From the NCBI RefSeq assembly GCF_900605495.1, contig NZ_LR027600.1, positions 1 to 64,000 on the forward strand: a stretch of DNA of 64,000 bases. Direction: 5' to 3'. Below, one piece after another: positions 35,425 to 43,774 of the stretch (its first letter is position 1; each line of letters starts with the position of its first letter). The stretch comes from Bacilliculturomica massiliensis (GTDB taxonomy: Bacteria; Bacillota; Clostridia; Peptostreptococcales; Anaerovoracaceae). A program made the translations under genes and the position numbers. Under the pieces are notes generated by a model. It was given only the letters and a program-made list of their open reading frames with translations. It searched no databases and was not told the DNA's origin.

Positions 35425-36120
35425 ATGAAAAAAACGAAAAAAGCAATGGCATTTGCGCTTTGCGTGCTGCTGATCGTCGGGGCCAGCTGTACGGCTGCAT
35501 CTGCGGGTACGTTTACCACGGGCAGCGCGGTAGTGCCCATCAGCGGCGGAGGGATTCAGGTAAGCATGTCCGGTTCTGTTGAGCCGACGATCCTGAGCGT
35601 CACGCTGCCGGCGGATATTGTCTTTGAGATCGGAAAAAGCAATGAGGGGGAGAACAAGGTTCTGTCTCCCGCGGTTCCTGTGAGCAACGGTTCTTCCCAG
35701 GGCGTCTATATCTACGCCCAGAACACGCAGGTCGATATGAGCCAAATGGGAGGGGCGGTGTATGTCCCCAGCACTACCGGCGGAAGTCTGACGGTGACGG
35801 CCGGCGGGTTCCTGGTCTCCGGTGGGGGATTCGTGACCTCAGGCTCGATCTCGGTGATGCCCAACGAGATCGCCGTAGGCTTTTCTGAGGAGCGGGTCCC
35901 AACCTCCGGCGCTGTCATGCCGGGGCTGGGTCAGGCCAGATGGCTGATCCACGATCCTGATCAGAACATATGGATGAACCGCACGCAGCTGGCGTATATT
36001 CCCGGAAACGGAACGACCACGCTGCATGTGGTGGGGACTCTGGGCAGCCAGGTGCCGGAGGGCGGCACGTTTACGGTGCGGCCTACGATCATCGCATCCT
36101 ACGATTACCTGGGATGGTAA
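35425..36120 (+). CDS. Secreted beta-rich protein of unknown function
   Basis: Of 231 residues, with a clear signal peptide (KKTKKAMAFALCVLLIVGASC, cleavage near TAASAG). The rest is Gly/Ser/Thr/Val-rich and predicted beta: VPISGGGIQVSMSGSVEP, ILSVTLPADIVFEIG, a SGGGFVTSGSISVMP stretch and VPEGGTFTVRPTIIASYDY at the end. No sortase motif, SLH domain or enzyme site was seen. AAAGGAGTG precedes the ATG. It looks like a surface or matrix structural protein partnered with the upstream exported protein; this is inference from order alone. Confidence 0.72.
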   Translation: MKKTKKAMAFALCVLLIVGASCTAASAGTFTTGSAVVPISGGGIQVSMSGSVEPTILSVTLPADIVFEIGKSNEGENKVLSPAVPVSNGSSQGVYIYAQNTQVDMSQMGGAVYVPSTTGGSLTVTAGGFLVSGGGFVTSGSISVMPNEIAVGFSEERVPTSGAVMPGLGQARWLIHDPDQNIWMNRTQLAYIPGNGTTTLHVVGTLGSQVPEGGTFTVRPTIIASYDYLGW

Positions 36121-36180
36121 TGGCTTTCCATCGGGCCGGGCGCCGAAGCAGTGTCCTGCATACAGCGCCATAATGATGTA

Positions 36181-36235
36181 AAAAACGGCGCCGACGCGTC
36201 AGTTTAAAAGCTGAGCGGACCGGCGCCGTTTTTTT
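36181..36235 (+). terminator. Intrinsic terminator after the exported-protein pair
   Basis: AAAACGGCGCCG (36181-36192) pairs with CGGCGCCGTTTT (36220-36231), followed by more T. The remaining 200 bases to 36452 hold no recognised gene. Confidence 0.85.
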
Positions 36236-36452
36236 ATTATGAAAAATGTCACCCTTTAAACGTGAGCTAGAAGGGCGGATATTATTCCAAAAGCTTCTTA
36301 AATCTCTATAAAGGTGCTGAGGCTGCCTGAGCGGAAAAACTTCACGATACATAAAATCGCCGCAAAACACAAATCCTAATCTCCGAATGAAATGTCTGCT
36401 GTGTCTGTCGATCAGGCGGGGCGACGAATATGAGGAATTGTGAGGAGTGCAT

Positions 36453-37940
36453 ATGAAGAAGTTTAAAATGCCCAGTGCATTTACGATTTTATTCTTGATT
36501 ATTATCGTCATTGCAGTGCTGACCTGGATCGTTCCCGCGGGAACGTATGATTATGTGGATCCCAACGCCACGCCGCTGGAGCCGGTGCCTGGCACGTATC
36601 AGCCGGCGGATCAGAATCCCCAGGGGTTCTGGGAGGTGCTGCGTGCTCCGGTGGAAGGGTTCTTTAACGCTGTCGATATTATCGTATTTATTTTAGTGAT
36701 CGGCGGTTTCCTGGGAGTGGTGACAGATACGGGCGCTATCGACGCGGGGATCGGATCCATCGTAAAGAAGCTGTCTGGACGGGAGACGATCATGATCCCC
36801 ATTCTCATGGTGATCTTCGCTCTGGGCGGCACGATCTTTGGCATGTCGGAGGAGACCATCGCGTTTTACGTGCTGGTCATCCCCATCTTTATCGCGGCGG
36901 GCTTCGACTCGCTGACCGGTATGGCGGTCATCTTTCTGGGAGCGGGCATCGGGTGTCTGGGCTCCACGGTAAATCCCTTTGCCACGGGAATCGCATCGGG
37001 GTTCGCGGGGATCTCCATCGGAGAGGGGATCGTGCTGCGCATCATTATTCTGATCATCACGCTGCTTTTGGCCATCTGGTTTGTGATGGGATATGCGAAA
37101 AAGGTGAAGGCGGATCCCTCGCGTTCCGCCGTGGCCGATATGCGTGAGAGCAACGAGAAGCATTTTCTGTCCGGGGACCGGGCGGAGATCCAGGTGCTGA
37201 ACGGGAAGCAGAAGTCTGTCCTTGCGGTGTTTGCCGTCAGCTTTCTGATCATGGTGCTGGGAGTGATCCCCTGGGCCGGCAAATTTGGGATCACCGTGTT
37301 TGAGGATTTTAACGCCTGGCTGCGGGCCGTACCGGGTCTGGGAACGGTGCTGGGAAATATTACGCCACTGGGCGACTGGTGGTTCGAGGATATCACGATC
37401 CTGTTCCTGCTGGCCTCTCTGGTCTGCGGTCTGATCTGGCGCTGGCCGGAGCTGCGTTTTGTGGAGCTGTTCGTGGGAGGCGCAAAAGATCTGCTGGGCG
37501 TAGCGCTGATCATCGGCATTACCCGAGGTATTTCTGTGGTCATGAACGACGGCGGTATGACGGCGACCATACTGCACTGGGGTGAGGAATCTCTGAAGTC
37601 CATGGGCTCCATTGCGTTTGTGGATCTGTCTTACGTCTTTTTCCTGCTGCTGTCCTTTCTGGTTCCCTCGTCTTCCGGATTGGCGGCGCTGTCCATGCCC
37701 ATCATGGCGCCCATCGCGGATTTTGCGGGAGTGGGCCGGGATCTGGTGATCACTGCGTACTCCTGCGCCAGCGGGATCGTGAATCTGATCACGCCTACCA
37801 GCGGCGTGCTCATGGGCGCGCTGGCCATCGGAAGGATCTCCTACGGAGTGTTTATCAAGTGGGTCTGGAAGTTCCTTGTGGTGTTATTCTTCGTGGTCCT
37901 GATCCTTCTCAGCGTTGCGGCTGTGGTGCCCGGGCTGTAA
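36453..37940 (+). CDS. YfcC-family membrane carrier
   Basis: Of 495 residues with about a dozen hydrophobic segments. It begins with FTILFLIIIVIAVLTWIVPAGTYDY and contains ILVIGGFLGVVTDTGAIDAG, GGTIFGMSEETIAFYVLVIPIF, GIGCLGSTVNPFATGIASGFAG and LVPSSSGLAALSMPIMAPIADF, the marks of the YfcC / C4-dicarboxylate-like / arginine-ornithine carrier group. It probably moves an organic acid or amino acid. The ATG at 36453 follows GAGGAG by five bases; the longer GTG form at 36447 overlaps it. Transcribed alone or with the flippase gene 118 bases on, which has its own promoter. Confidence 0.85.
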   Translation: MKKFKMPSAFTILFLIIIVIAVLTWIVPAGTYDYVDPNATPLEPVPGTYQPADQNPQGFWEVLRAPVEGFFNAVDIIVFILVIGGFLGVVTDTGAIDAGIGSIVKKLSGRETIMIPILMVIFALGGTIFGMSEETIAFYVLVIPIFIAAGFDSLTGMAVIFLGAGIGCLGSTVNPFATGIASGFAGISIGEGIVLRIIILIITLLLAIWFVMGYAKKVKADPSRSAVADMRESNEKHFLSGDRAEIQVLNGKQKSVLAVFAVSFLIMVLGVIPWAGKFGITVFEDFNAWLRAVPGLGTVLGNITPLGDWWFEDITILFLLASLVCGLIWRWPELRFVELFVGGAKDLLGVALIIGITRGISVVMNDGGMTATILHWGEESLKSMGSIAFVDLSYVFFLLLSFLVPSSSGLAALSMPIMAPIADFAGVGRDLVITAYSCASGIVNLITPTSGVLMGALAIGRISYGVFIKWVWKFLVVLFFVVLILLSVAAVVPGL

Positions 37941-37998
37941 CGGAAGGAAAGGAAGCAGGCGGAAAGAAGCGGATCGCCTTTAGGGCGGCGGCAATCGG

Positions 37999-38028
37999 TT
38001 GACTGAATGAGCGGTTAGGTGATAGAAT
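37999..38028 (+). promoter_or_regulatory. Promoter of the flippase gene
   Basis: TTGACT (37999-38004), 18-bp spacer, TAGAAT (38023-38028), about 30 bases before the start codon. Confidence 0.65.
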
Positions 38029-38058
38029 AAGACGACTAAAAGGAAAAGGAAACATTAA

Positions 38059-39588
38059 ATGCGTCGAATTCAGATCACGGCCGCTCAGACGGCCGTTTTA
38101 ATGGCTGTTTTAACATTGGGTTCCAAATGCGTGGGCTTCGTCCGTGAGATGGTGCTGGCCAATTATTTTGGGACCAGCTTTATCGTAGACGCCTACACGA
38201 TGGCGAACTCCATACCGAACATGATCTTTGGGAGTTTATTCAGCGCGGTGGCGATCTCTTTTATGCCTGTATTTTCAAAGAAGGTGGAGCTGGAAGGAGA
38301 GCAGGAGGCCAACCTTTTTACCAGCCGGACGCTGAACGTACTCATGCTGGTATCCGCCATTTCCGCCCTCATAGGGCTGCTCTTTTCCGATCAGCTGGTA
38401 TGGATCTTTTCCCAGTTCAAGGACCCTGAGACGGTGGCCCTGACCAGTTTTTATCTGAAGATCACGTTCAGCTTTATCATTTTCAACTCAGTAGCCACGC
38501 TGATGGAAGCCTTTCTGCAATACAGAGGGGTGTTCCTGCCGCAGATCATCATCGGCTATGTGCAGAGCGGCTGTATCATTGTGATCGCCATCGTCAGCGC
38601 GTACACTTCGTACTATTATCTGGCTTTCGGTATTCTGCTGGGCGTGGGGCTGCGGGCGCTGGGTATCAGTTTTCTGGCCAGGCGAAGAGGGTTCCGTTAT
38701 TCCTTCGACTGGAAGCTGGGCGCGGCGACGAAGGAGATCATGCTGTTGGCGCTTCCCGTTTTTATCGGGGGGAGCATCAACCAGATCAACGCCTTCGTGG
38801 ACCGGACTCTGGCCTCGGGGCTGCAGGAGGGAAGCATCGCGGCGCTGAATTACGGGAATCTGATCGTAGGCATGATCAACACCATGACCGTGACGATCAT
38901 GGTGACGATCATCTATCCAAAGATGACCCAGGCCAACGCGCTGAAGGATTATGAACGGCTGGGAAATATCGCGGAGCGAGGGATCAATCTGACGTTGCTT
39001 GTGGCGCTGCCCTGCACCATTGGCGCGCTGGTCTACAGCGAGCAGGTGATCCAGGTCGTGTATGAGAGAGGAGCCTTCGATCCGGCGGCCACGGCGCTGA
39101 CGGGACCGGCGTTCTTTTACTATTCCATTGGACTGGTCTTCATCTGCCTGGCCACGCTGCTGACTAAGATCTACTATTCCTTTGGCGACACCCGAACGCC
39201 CGTGTACTGCGGTCTGGCGGGCATGGTAGTGAACGTGGTACTGAATCTGATCCTGGTCCGCTACATGGCCCACGCAGGACTGGCCCTGGCTACCAGCGTG
39301 GCCGCGGCGGTGAACGCGCTTTCCCTGTATTACATGATGAAGCGCAAGTATCCGCAGATCACGCTGATCCGTTCCACGAAGAAGATGTGGCTAATCGGGG
39401 CCATCTCAGCGGTGTCTGTGTCTGTGTCCTACGGCGCTTACCGGCTCATAGGCGACAACCTCTGGATGCCGAGACTCATCCTGCTGGGACTGGCGGTTGC
39501 AGTGGCAGGCGTGGTCTATCTGGCGCTGCTGTTTCTGGCCAGGATCGAGGAAGTGAATCTGATACGGGATCTGTTCCACAGAGGATAA
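38059..39588 (+). CDS. murJ: MurJ/MviN-family lipid II (or glycan) flippase
   Basis: Of 509 residues with about 14 hydrophobic segments. LTLGSKCVGFVREMVLANYFGTSFIVDAY, NMIFGSLFSAVAISFMPVF and GGSINQINAFVDRTLASGLQEGSIAALNYG are MVF-family marks, including Arg in the central cavity region. MurJ moves undecaprenyl-linked lipid II across the membrane; relatives flip polysaccharide repeat units. No Wzx is in the polysaccharide cluster, so this protein is the only visible flippase in the window. A host may have several MurJ-like genes, so the symbol reflects family, not proven substrate. Confidence 0.85.
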   Translation: MRRIQITAAQTAVLMAVLTLGSKCVGFVREMVLANYFGTSFIVDAYTMANSIPNMIFGSLFSAVAISFMPVFSKKVELEGEQEANLFTSRTLNVLMLVSAISALIGLLFSDQLVWIFSQFKDPETVALTSFYLKITFSFIIFNSVATLMEAFLQYRGVFLPQIIIGYVQSGCIIVIAIVSAYTSYYYLAFGILLGVGLRALGISFLARRRGFRYSFDWKLGAATKEIMLLALPVFIGGSINQINAFVDRTLASGLQEGSIAALNYGNLIVGMINTMTVTIMVTIIYPKMTQANALKDYERLGNIAERGINLTLLVALPCTIGALVYSEQVIQVVYERGAFDPAATALTGPAFFYYSIGLVFICLATLLTKIYYSFGDTRTPVYCGLAGMVVNVVLNLILVRYMAHAGLALATSVAAAVNALSLYYMMKRKYPQITLIRSTKKMWLIGAISAVSVSVSYGAYRLIGDNLWMPRLILLGLAVAVAGVVYLALLFLARIEEVNLIRDLFHRG

Positions 39589-39670
39589 CATTCAAATTTT
39601 AAAACTGGAATAGACTGAATTAGTACGGAAATAGAATGGGAGCGCCGCAAAATAGATCTGCGGCGGACAA

Positions 39671-39730
39671 AGCGCATAAAGCGATCTTCACGGCTAAAAC
39701 AGCCAGAGAGACGCGTTATGCGCTATTTTT
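39671..39730 (+). terminator. Terminator after the flippase gene
   Basis: AGCGCATAA (39671-39679) pairs with TTATGCGCT (39716-39724), with an inner GGCT/AGCC stem, followed by ATTTTT. Confidence 0.7.
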
Positions 39731-39972
39731 CTGACGGACTGTTCTGCGGAGCGTTTGCTGTTTTACGGTTACGCGTTTGCTGTTCTGCTGTTCCGCGCCT
39801 GCGCTGAGTTTGGCTGTTGGTCTCCGGCAGGCTGCTGGTCCATGGCGGGACGCTGGTTCCCGATGGAATGTTGACATCCGGCAGGCTGTCGCTGCCCGGT
39901 CGGAGGCTGCCCGGTCGGGGATGCCCCGTTGGGGGCTGTCCGGTTGGGAATGTTGGGGCGGACACTGGGAGT

Positions 39973-40149
39973 AAATAGGTGAAATCTAGATTTTTTTCCT
40001 GGTTTCGCCGAAATAGAGCTTCTAAATAGGTGGTAATCATTTTATTTTTAAGATTTCGCCTATTTGGCAGCAGATATTGAGTAATTATCACTGCTATTCA
40101 CCTGTTTTTATGTGAAAAGTGATTTTTTTTTCTGTTTTCACCTATTCCA
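39973..40149. repeat. Cluster of AATAGGTGAAA-type motifs in both orientations
   Basis: AAATAGGTGAAATC (39973-39986), AAATAGGTGGTAATC (40024-40038), GATTTCGCCTATTT (40052-40065), CTATTCACCTG (40094-40104) and TTTTCACCTATTCC (40136-40149) are variants of one motif; GTTTCGCCGAAATAG (40002-40016) is a weaker sixth. The first and third pair as a 13/14 inverted repeat. No gene is supported here. A protein-binding array or mobile-element end is possible. Confidence 0.55.
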
Positions 40150-40181
40150 GAGCCAGATGGCCAGCCGCCGAAGGGTTCCCA

Positions 40182-40336
40182 TCCAACCGGCTTCTCGCTG
40201 AAGCGATCCCAGTCCAGCCGGCCCCTCGCTGAAGCGATCCCAGTCCAGCCGGCCCCTCGCTGAAGCGATCCCAGTCCAGCCGGCCCCTCGTTGAAGCGAT
40301 CCCAATCCAGCCGGCTTCTCGCTGAAGCGATCCCGG
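40182..40336. repeat. Five tandem 31-bp repeats
   Basis: Units 40182-40212, 40213-40243, 40244-40274, 40275-40305 and 40306-40336 share CTGAAGCGATCCCAGTCCAG-type sequence. Units 2 and 3 are identical; 1, 4 and 5 differ by a few bases. The unit length is not a multiple of three and there are no spacers, so this is neither coding repeat nor CRISPR. Confidence 0.9.
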
Positions 40337-40344
40337 AGCGCAAT

Positions 40345-40388
40345 GGCCCGCGTCCGGCGTATTGAAATGCCGGGCGCGGGCCGTTTTT
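40345..40388 (+). terminator. GC-rich terminator
   Basis: GGCCCGCGTCCGGC (40345-40358) pairs with GCCGGGCGCGGGCC (40369-40382), followed by GTTTTTT. The T run faces plus-strand transcription. It also lies just beyond the end of the minus-strand nitrilase-like gene, where it has no U run. Confidence 0.75.
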
Positions 40389-40404
40389 TAAAGGGGCACA
40401 GCGT

Positions 40405-41532
40405 CTACAGGGGAAGCTGATCCGTCACATTAAACAATGTTCCGGCCGACGGGTGGGATAAGTCCTGAAAGGGCTTCATTCCCGCACAGGCTGCCGTCCT
40501 TTCCGCGGCGGAAAGGGAGGCCAGGGTCCCGGCGGCTCCCTGCAGGTCGCAGAAGCAGTGATATTTCCGTGCGTAGTAACTTTCGGGATACCTGAAAGAC
40601 ACGCCGGAGGCGGGCACGATCTGAATGTCGGGCGGAGAGCTGAGGAGCTTTGAGGACACGGCGGAAATGAAGTCTGCGCAGATATCAATGCCAAAAGATA
40701 CGTTGGCGGGCGCGGTGATCGTGAATGACGGGAGCTGCGCCGCGTTGTAATGTGCGGCCAGGGGGCTGAGGTAACCTCTGTGAGTTGTCCCCATATAGGC
40801 TTCGGCGCAGCCGTTGATCTCGTCCATGGTCACGGCTCCCGCCGCGCCGGGAATACTGGCGGTCGCGAAGTCCACTTTCCGCCCGTCGACCCACTTGTGG
40901 AGCTTGTCCGCTGGATTTTGGGAGTCCCGCCCCAAACCGTCCTCCTCCGTCAAAAGCTGTTTTTCCCAGGCAAAAACACACTTTTCGTCGTGGAATACAG
41001 GTGCGGTATTGTACAGTATTTCGACGGGGCCGGTGGTGTCCTTCCACCAGATGGTGCCGGCAAAGATCATAAGATTTTTGCGGGTGATGGAGGCCAGAAC
41101 GCCGGGATAGCCATGCCGTCCTGTGAGGATGTTTGAGGCGGTGGCCTCGTACAGCGGATTGCTGTATTTATATACCGGGCTACCGCCGGCACTGATGTGA
41201 GTCTTCCCTGCAGGCTCGATGTCGTGCCAGTAGCCTTCCGGCAGTGTGAAAACGTACAGGCAGTTTGTGTCGGTGGGATCGTATTTTACCGCCTGCATGG
41301 CTTTGGCGATCTGCCCCGCCGTCCACACTTCAAGGGTGTTGATCCAATCGTCCTGAAGCTGGTATTTACTTGCCTTGTAAGCCTGCAGGCGTGCGTCGAA
41401 GGCAGCGTCAGTCTCAACGTCGTCCTGTATGGGCTTCGTCGGAAAGGTGTGGTTTGACCAGAATTGCGTCTGTAGATTGGCGAGTTCCGGCCTGGCCAGA
41501 GTGTTGTTAAGCGCGATGTGCATAAACTTCAT
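40405..41532 (-). CDS. Nitrilase-superfamily-like protein (copy 1)
   Basis: Of 375 residues, clearly a paralogue of the protein at 44127-45266 (shared NPLYEA/T, IFAGTIWWK, YNTAPVFH, LHKW-D-R and DIC-DFI-AVS blocks). The order of motifs fits the carbon-nitrogen hydrolase fold: Glu99 in FTLPEGYW, Lys191 in AWEKQLLTEEDG after the AGTIWW/NTAPVF strands, and Cys285 in FGIDICADF. These are the expected Glu-Lys-Cys triad positions, though the Lys-to-Cys distance is longer than usual. No signal peptide. The ATG at 41532 follows AAGGAGAGA; a longer frame to 41562 is not supported. It stands apart from the coiled-coil operon but is its downstream neighbour on the same strand. The nitrilase assignment is the annotator's motif reading. 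Confidence 0.6.
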   Translation of the reverse strand: MKFMHIALNNTLARPELANLQTQFWSNHTFPTKPIQDDVETDAAFDARLQAYKASKYQLQDDWINTLEVWTAGQIAKAMQAVKYDPTDTNCLYVFTLPEGYWHDIEPAGKTHISAGGSPVYKYSNPLYEATASNILTGRHGYPGVLASITRKNLMIFAGTIWWKDTTGPVEILYNTAPVFHDEKCVFAWEKQLLTEEDGLGRDSQNPADKLHKWVDGRKVDFATASIPGAAGAVTMDEINGCAEAYMGTTHRGYLSPLAAHYNAAQLPSFTITAPANVSFGIDICADFISAVSSKLLSSPPDIQIVPASGVSFRYPESYYARKYHCFCDLQGAAGTLASLSAAERTAACAGMKPFQDLSHPSAGTLFNVTDQLPL

Positions 41533-42222
41533 GATAATTCTCTCCTTTTCTGTGGGGAACAAGAATCCACGCTTTGTCTAGGCGTTTTGGCTGGATTCTC
41601 TTCCATCTTCTGTTTAGATCTCCTATTTTGGCTTTCGGGCGGCGAAATAAGGGCCCAATGGGCCGTATTCTCTGTTGAACGGTCGGCCCCCCTTCGCCGG
41701 CGGGTCAAAATTCGACGGGACTGTGCAAGTCGATAGGGGCATGGGGGCTAAGAGGGACATGATCCTGAGAACCATGAGAACCACGACCATGAGGGCCAGG
41801 GGGCCCGTCGGCCGCCCCGATGGCTGTCAACTTCCAGAGGGACTGCCAAAGGAACAGCGGCCTATCCTCTGCCGCGGAAAGCTGCCTATACTCTATACAA
41901 GATAAAAAAAGGGAATTGTGCAACACGGTGCGAAAATTTATACGCGGTGCAGTCTGGTCCTTCAGGCTCTGCGCTGTCTTATGACGATCTGACAGGCGTG
42001 GAGGATGCGGATCATTCTGTGGGGACCGGTTTGAAATTGATTTCTGGGAATTGAGCTGGATCATTGCGCGGATCGAAAATTATTTGTATAATTAAGAGGA
42101 CGGCAAGAGCAGGGCAGGCAGAAATATCGTTTAATCATATATGGAATGAGTCCCCCAGGCCAATGGGCGGGCTGTAAATGGGAAATATTGATAGACGCAT
42201 ATGAGAGAAAGGAATCGGAGAC
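41533..42222. other. 690-base divergent gap
   Basis: No supported gene. It contains a GGCCCAATGGGCC palindrome near 41652 and the promoter of the NifU-like gene at 42064-42092. No convincing promoter was found for the leftward nitrilase-like gene. Several frames cross it but lack ribosome-binding sites and any family resemblance. Confidence 0.4.
42064..42092 (+). promoter_or_regulatory. Promoter of the NifU-like gene
   Basis: TTGCGC (42064-42069), 17-bp spacer, TATAAT (42087-42092), about 130 bases before the start. Confidence 0.65.
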
Positions 42223-42510
42223 ATGGAAGAAAAAATTCAGAAGGCGCTGGATGAGAAGATCAACCCGCAGCTGTCGGCCCACATGGGGCAGGCGGTGCTC
42301 ACAGGGGTGGAGGACGGCGTGGTCTATATCAAGCTGACGGGGGCCTGCGGCGGCTGTCCTGCCTCGGAGGAGACCTTCGAGTATGTGGTGAAGAAGCACA
42401 TTATGGAGGAATGTCCGGAGGCGGCGGACGTGGTTCTGGACACTTCTGTCAGCGAGGAGCTGATGGACTTTGCCCGGAAGATTTTGAACAAAGAGGTAAA
42501 AGGGCTGTAA
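42223..42510 (+). CDS. NifU C-terminal domain-like Fe-S scaffold protein
   Basis: Of 95 residues. EEKIQKALDEKINPQLSAHMGQAVL and VYIKLTGACGGCPASEETFEYVVKKHI match the NifU C-terminal (Nfu) domain; Cys-Gly-Gly-Cys binds a transient [4Fe-4S] cluster and delivers it to target proteins. GGAG stands six bases before the ATG. It has its own promoter and terminator, so it is probably unrelated to the toxin-like genes around it. Confidence 0.85.
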   Translation: MEEKIQKALDEKINPQLSAHMGQAVLTGVEDGVVYIKLTGACGGCPASEETFEYVVKKHIMEECPEAADVVLDTSVSEELMDFARKILNKEVKGL

Positions 42511-42531
42511 GATCGGGACGGACAGGAATGG

Positions 42532-42581
42532 CCGGGCCGGGGCGGATCGCATGGACGGGATCCGCCCCGGCCCGGTTTTTT
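42532..42581 (+). terminator. Strong terminator after the NifU-like gene
   Basis: CCGGGCCGGGGCGGAT (42532-42547) pairs perfectly with ATCCGCCCCGGCCCGG (42560-42575), followed by TTTTTT. Confidence 0.92.
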
Positions 42582-42657
42582 ATTTGGATCGTACTTTTAC
42601 TTCGCGACATAAAATGTGTCGTTTATTACAATTCTGAAATTATTTTATCGAATTATG

Positions 42658-42685
42658 TTGCTTTTTTGGATTATTTTCTCTCTTA
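42658..42685 (+). promoter_or_regulatory. Promoter-like element of the small sigma-like gene
   Basis: TTGCTT (42658-42663), 16-bp spacer, CTCTTA (42680-42685), 38 bases before the ATG at 42723. A closely similar element stands before the coiled-coil operon (48821-48848, minus). It can be read as a weak sigma-A site (TTGCTT, 17, TCTTAT) or as a TcdR/BotR-type site. Confidence 0.45.
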
Positions 42686-42722
42686 TTAACTGGTGCAGCA
42701 AGCTATATGAAGGGAAAAAGAA

Positions 42723-43157
42723 ATGGACCGGGAACGGAAATTACTGGAGCTGTATCTGAAACAGACAGAGGAGCCGGAGCTGGAAGAGTTTCTGGATTTT
42801 GTCTACCGGGTACTGTTTTCGGCGTATGTAAAAAAGACGGCGGTAGAAACAAAAAAAGCCTACTGTATGCGGGAACGCCTGAACAGGGAGCGTCTGTGCT
42901 ACCTGGAAGATCCGGAGATCGGCAGAACTGCTGCCGCAGGTGTGGAAAGAGATGAGACGGAGGAGGCTTTGGGGCGTTTGACGCTGCGGCAGGCTCTGAG
43001 TCATCTGCCGGAAAAACAGGCGGAGGTCCTGGTCGAACTTTTCCTGAAGGCCAGGAAGGAAGAGGAGGTGGCTTTGGAACGGGGAATTTCAAGGCAGGCC
43101 GTAAATGGGCTGAAACGGCGCGGCCTGGAGGCGCTGCGCCGGGAAATGAAAGGATAA
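42723..43157 (+). CDS. Small sigma-70 region-4-like regulator
   Basis: Of 144 residues. The C-terminal half (QALSHLPEKQAEVLVELFLKARKEEEVALERGISRQAVNGLKRRGLEALRRE) is a sigma region-4-like helix-turn-helix: a P-x-K-Q-A-E-V entry, then a recognition helix with I-S-R-Q-A-V. The N-terminal half is helical (YLKQTEEPELEEFLDFVYRVLF, AYCMRERLNRERLCYLEDPE) and lacks a recognisable region 2. It heads a group with an M23 peptidase and a short protein resembling a sigma N-terminal helical domain (43775), so a split sigma factor is possible. Weak GAAGGGAA ribosome-binding site. Confidence 0.65.
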   Translation: MDRERKLLELYLKQTEEPELEEFLDFVYRVLFSAYVKKTAVETKKAYCMRERLNRERLCYLEDPEIGRTAAAGVERDETEEALGRLTLRQALSHLPEKQAEVLVELFLKARKEEEVALERGISRQAVNGLKRRGLEALRREMKG

Positions 43158-43233
43158 AGCGGCGGTCCGGCAGCCGGCGGAACAGAATATGTGTCCGTCG
43201 GACAGCGGAGCGGGCCGGAGAGAGGAGAGTAAC

Positions 43234-43680
43234 ATGAGCAGTGAAATAAAACTGGCGCATTGGCCGGCAGATTCGAGGCAGATTTCCTCTGCTTTTGGGA
43301 TGAGAGTTCATCCTGTCACTAAAGTGAAAAAAACACATCAGGGAATTGACATAAAACCTTTGAAGGGACCGGGAGAACCGATCTACGCGGCGGCGGACGG
43401 AACGGTGTCCGTGGCGAAGGCCAACCGCAATGATCCGCGCACCGGGTACGGCTGGTATGTGGTGATCGACCACGGCGGCTGGTGTACCATATACGCCCAT
43501 CAGCAGGAGGGAATTCCGGTCAAATGCGGGCAGAAGGTAAAGGCTGGCGACGTCATTGGAAAAATTGGAAATTCCGGATGCAGCACAGGCGCTCATCTCC
43601 ACTTCGGCGTGGCCAGAGGCGCGTTTAAGGCTGCGGGTTCGGATTGGATCGATCCTGTTCCTCTGCTGTCCGGGCTCTAG
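43234..43680 (+). CDS. M23-family metallopeptidase without signal peptide
   Basis: Of 148 residues. SSAFGMRVHPVTKVKKTHQGIDIKP carries the first zinc His and Asp, YAAADGTVSVAK follows, YGWYVVIDHGGWCTIYAHQ and CSTGAHLHFGVARG give the later His residues (H-x-H). This is the full lysostaphin-type catalytic domain, which cuts peptide cross-bridges of peptidoglycan. No signal peptide or membrane segment is present, as in phage endolysins or autolysins released by another route. The ATG at 43234 follows AGAGGAGAG; the longer frame from 43189 is not supported. It lies between the two sigma-like genes. Confidence 0.85.
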   Translation: MSSEIKLAHWPADSRQISSAFGMRVHPVTKVKKTHQGIDIKPLKGPGEPIYAAADGTVSVAKANRNDPRTGYGWYVVIDHGGWCTIYAHQQEGIPVKCGQKVKAGDVIGKIGNSGCSTGAHLHFGVARGAFKAAGSDWIDPVPLLSGL

Positions 43681-43774
43681 GGACGGGATCCTGAAACATA
43701 AGAATAAGGGGCTGCCGCAGGGCGCGGCTCCCCCGTCAAATGACGGAAGGGAGCGGAAGGTTCTGTGCAGAGAG

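Noticed and set aside
40182-40336. CRISPR array
   Set aside because: The 31-bp units are directly adjacent with no spacers, and no cas genes are present.
39723-40343. Minus-strand reading frames of 122 and 81 codons
   Set aside because: They cover inverted motifs, tandem repeats and terminators, lack ribosome-binding sites, and have composition set by the repeats.
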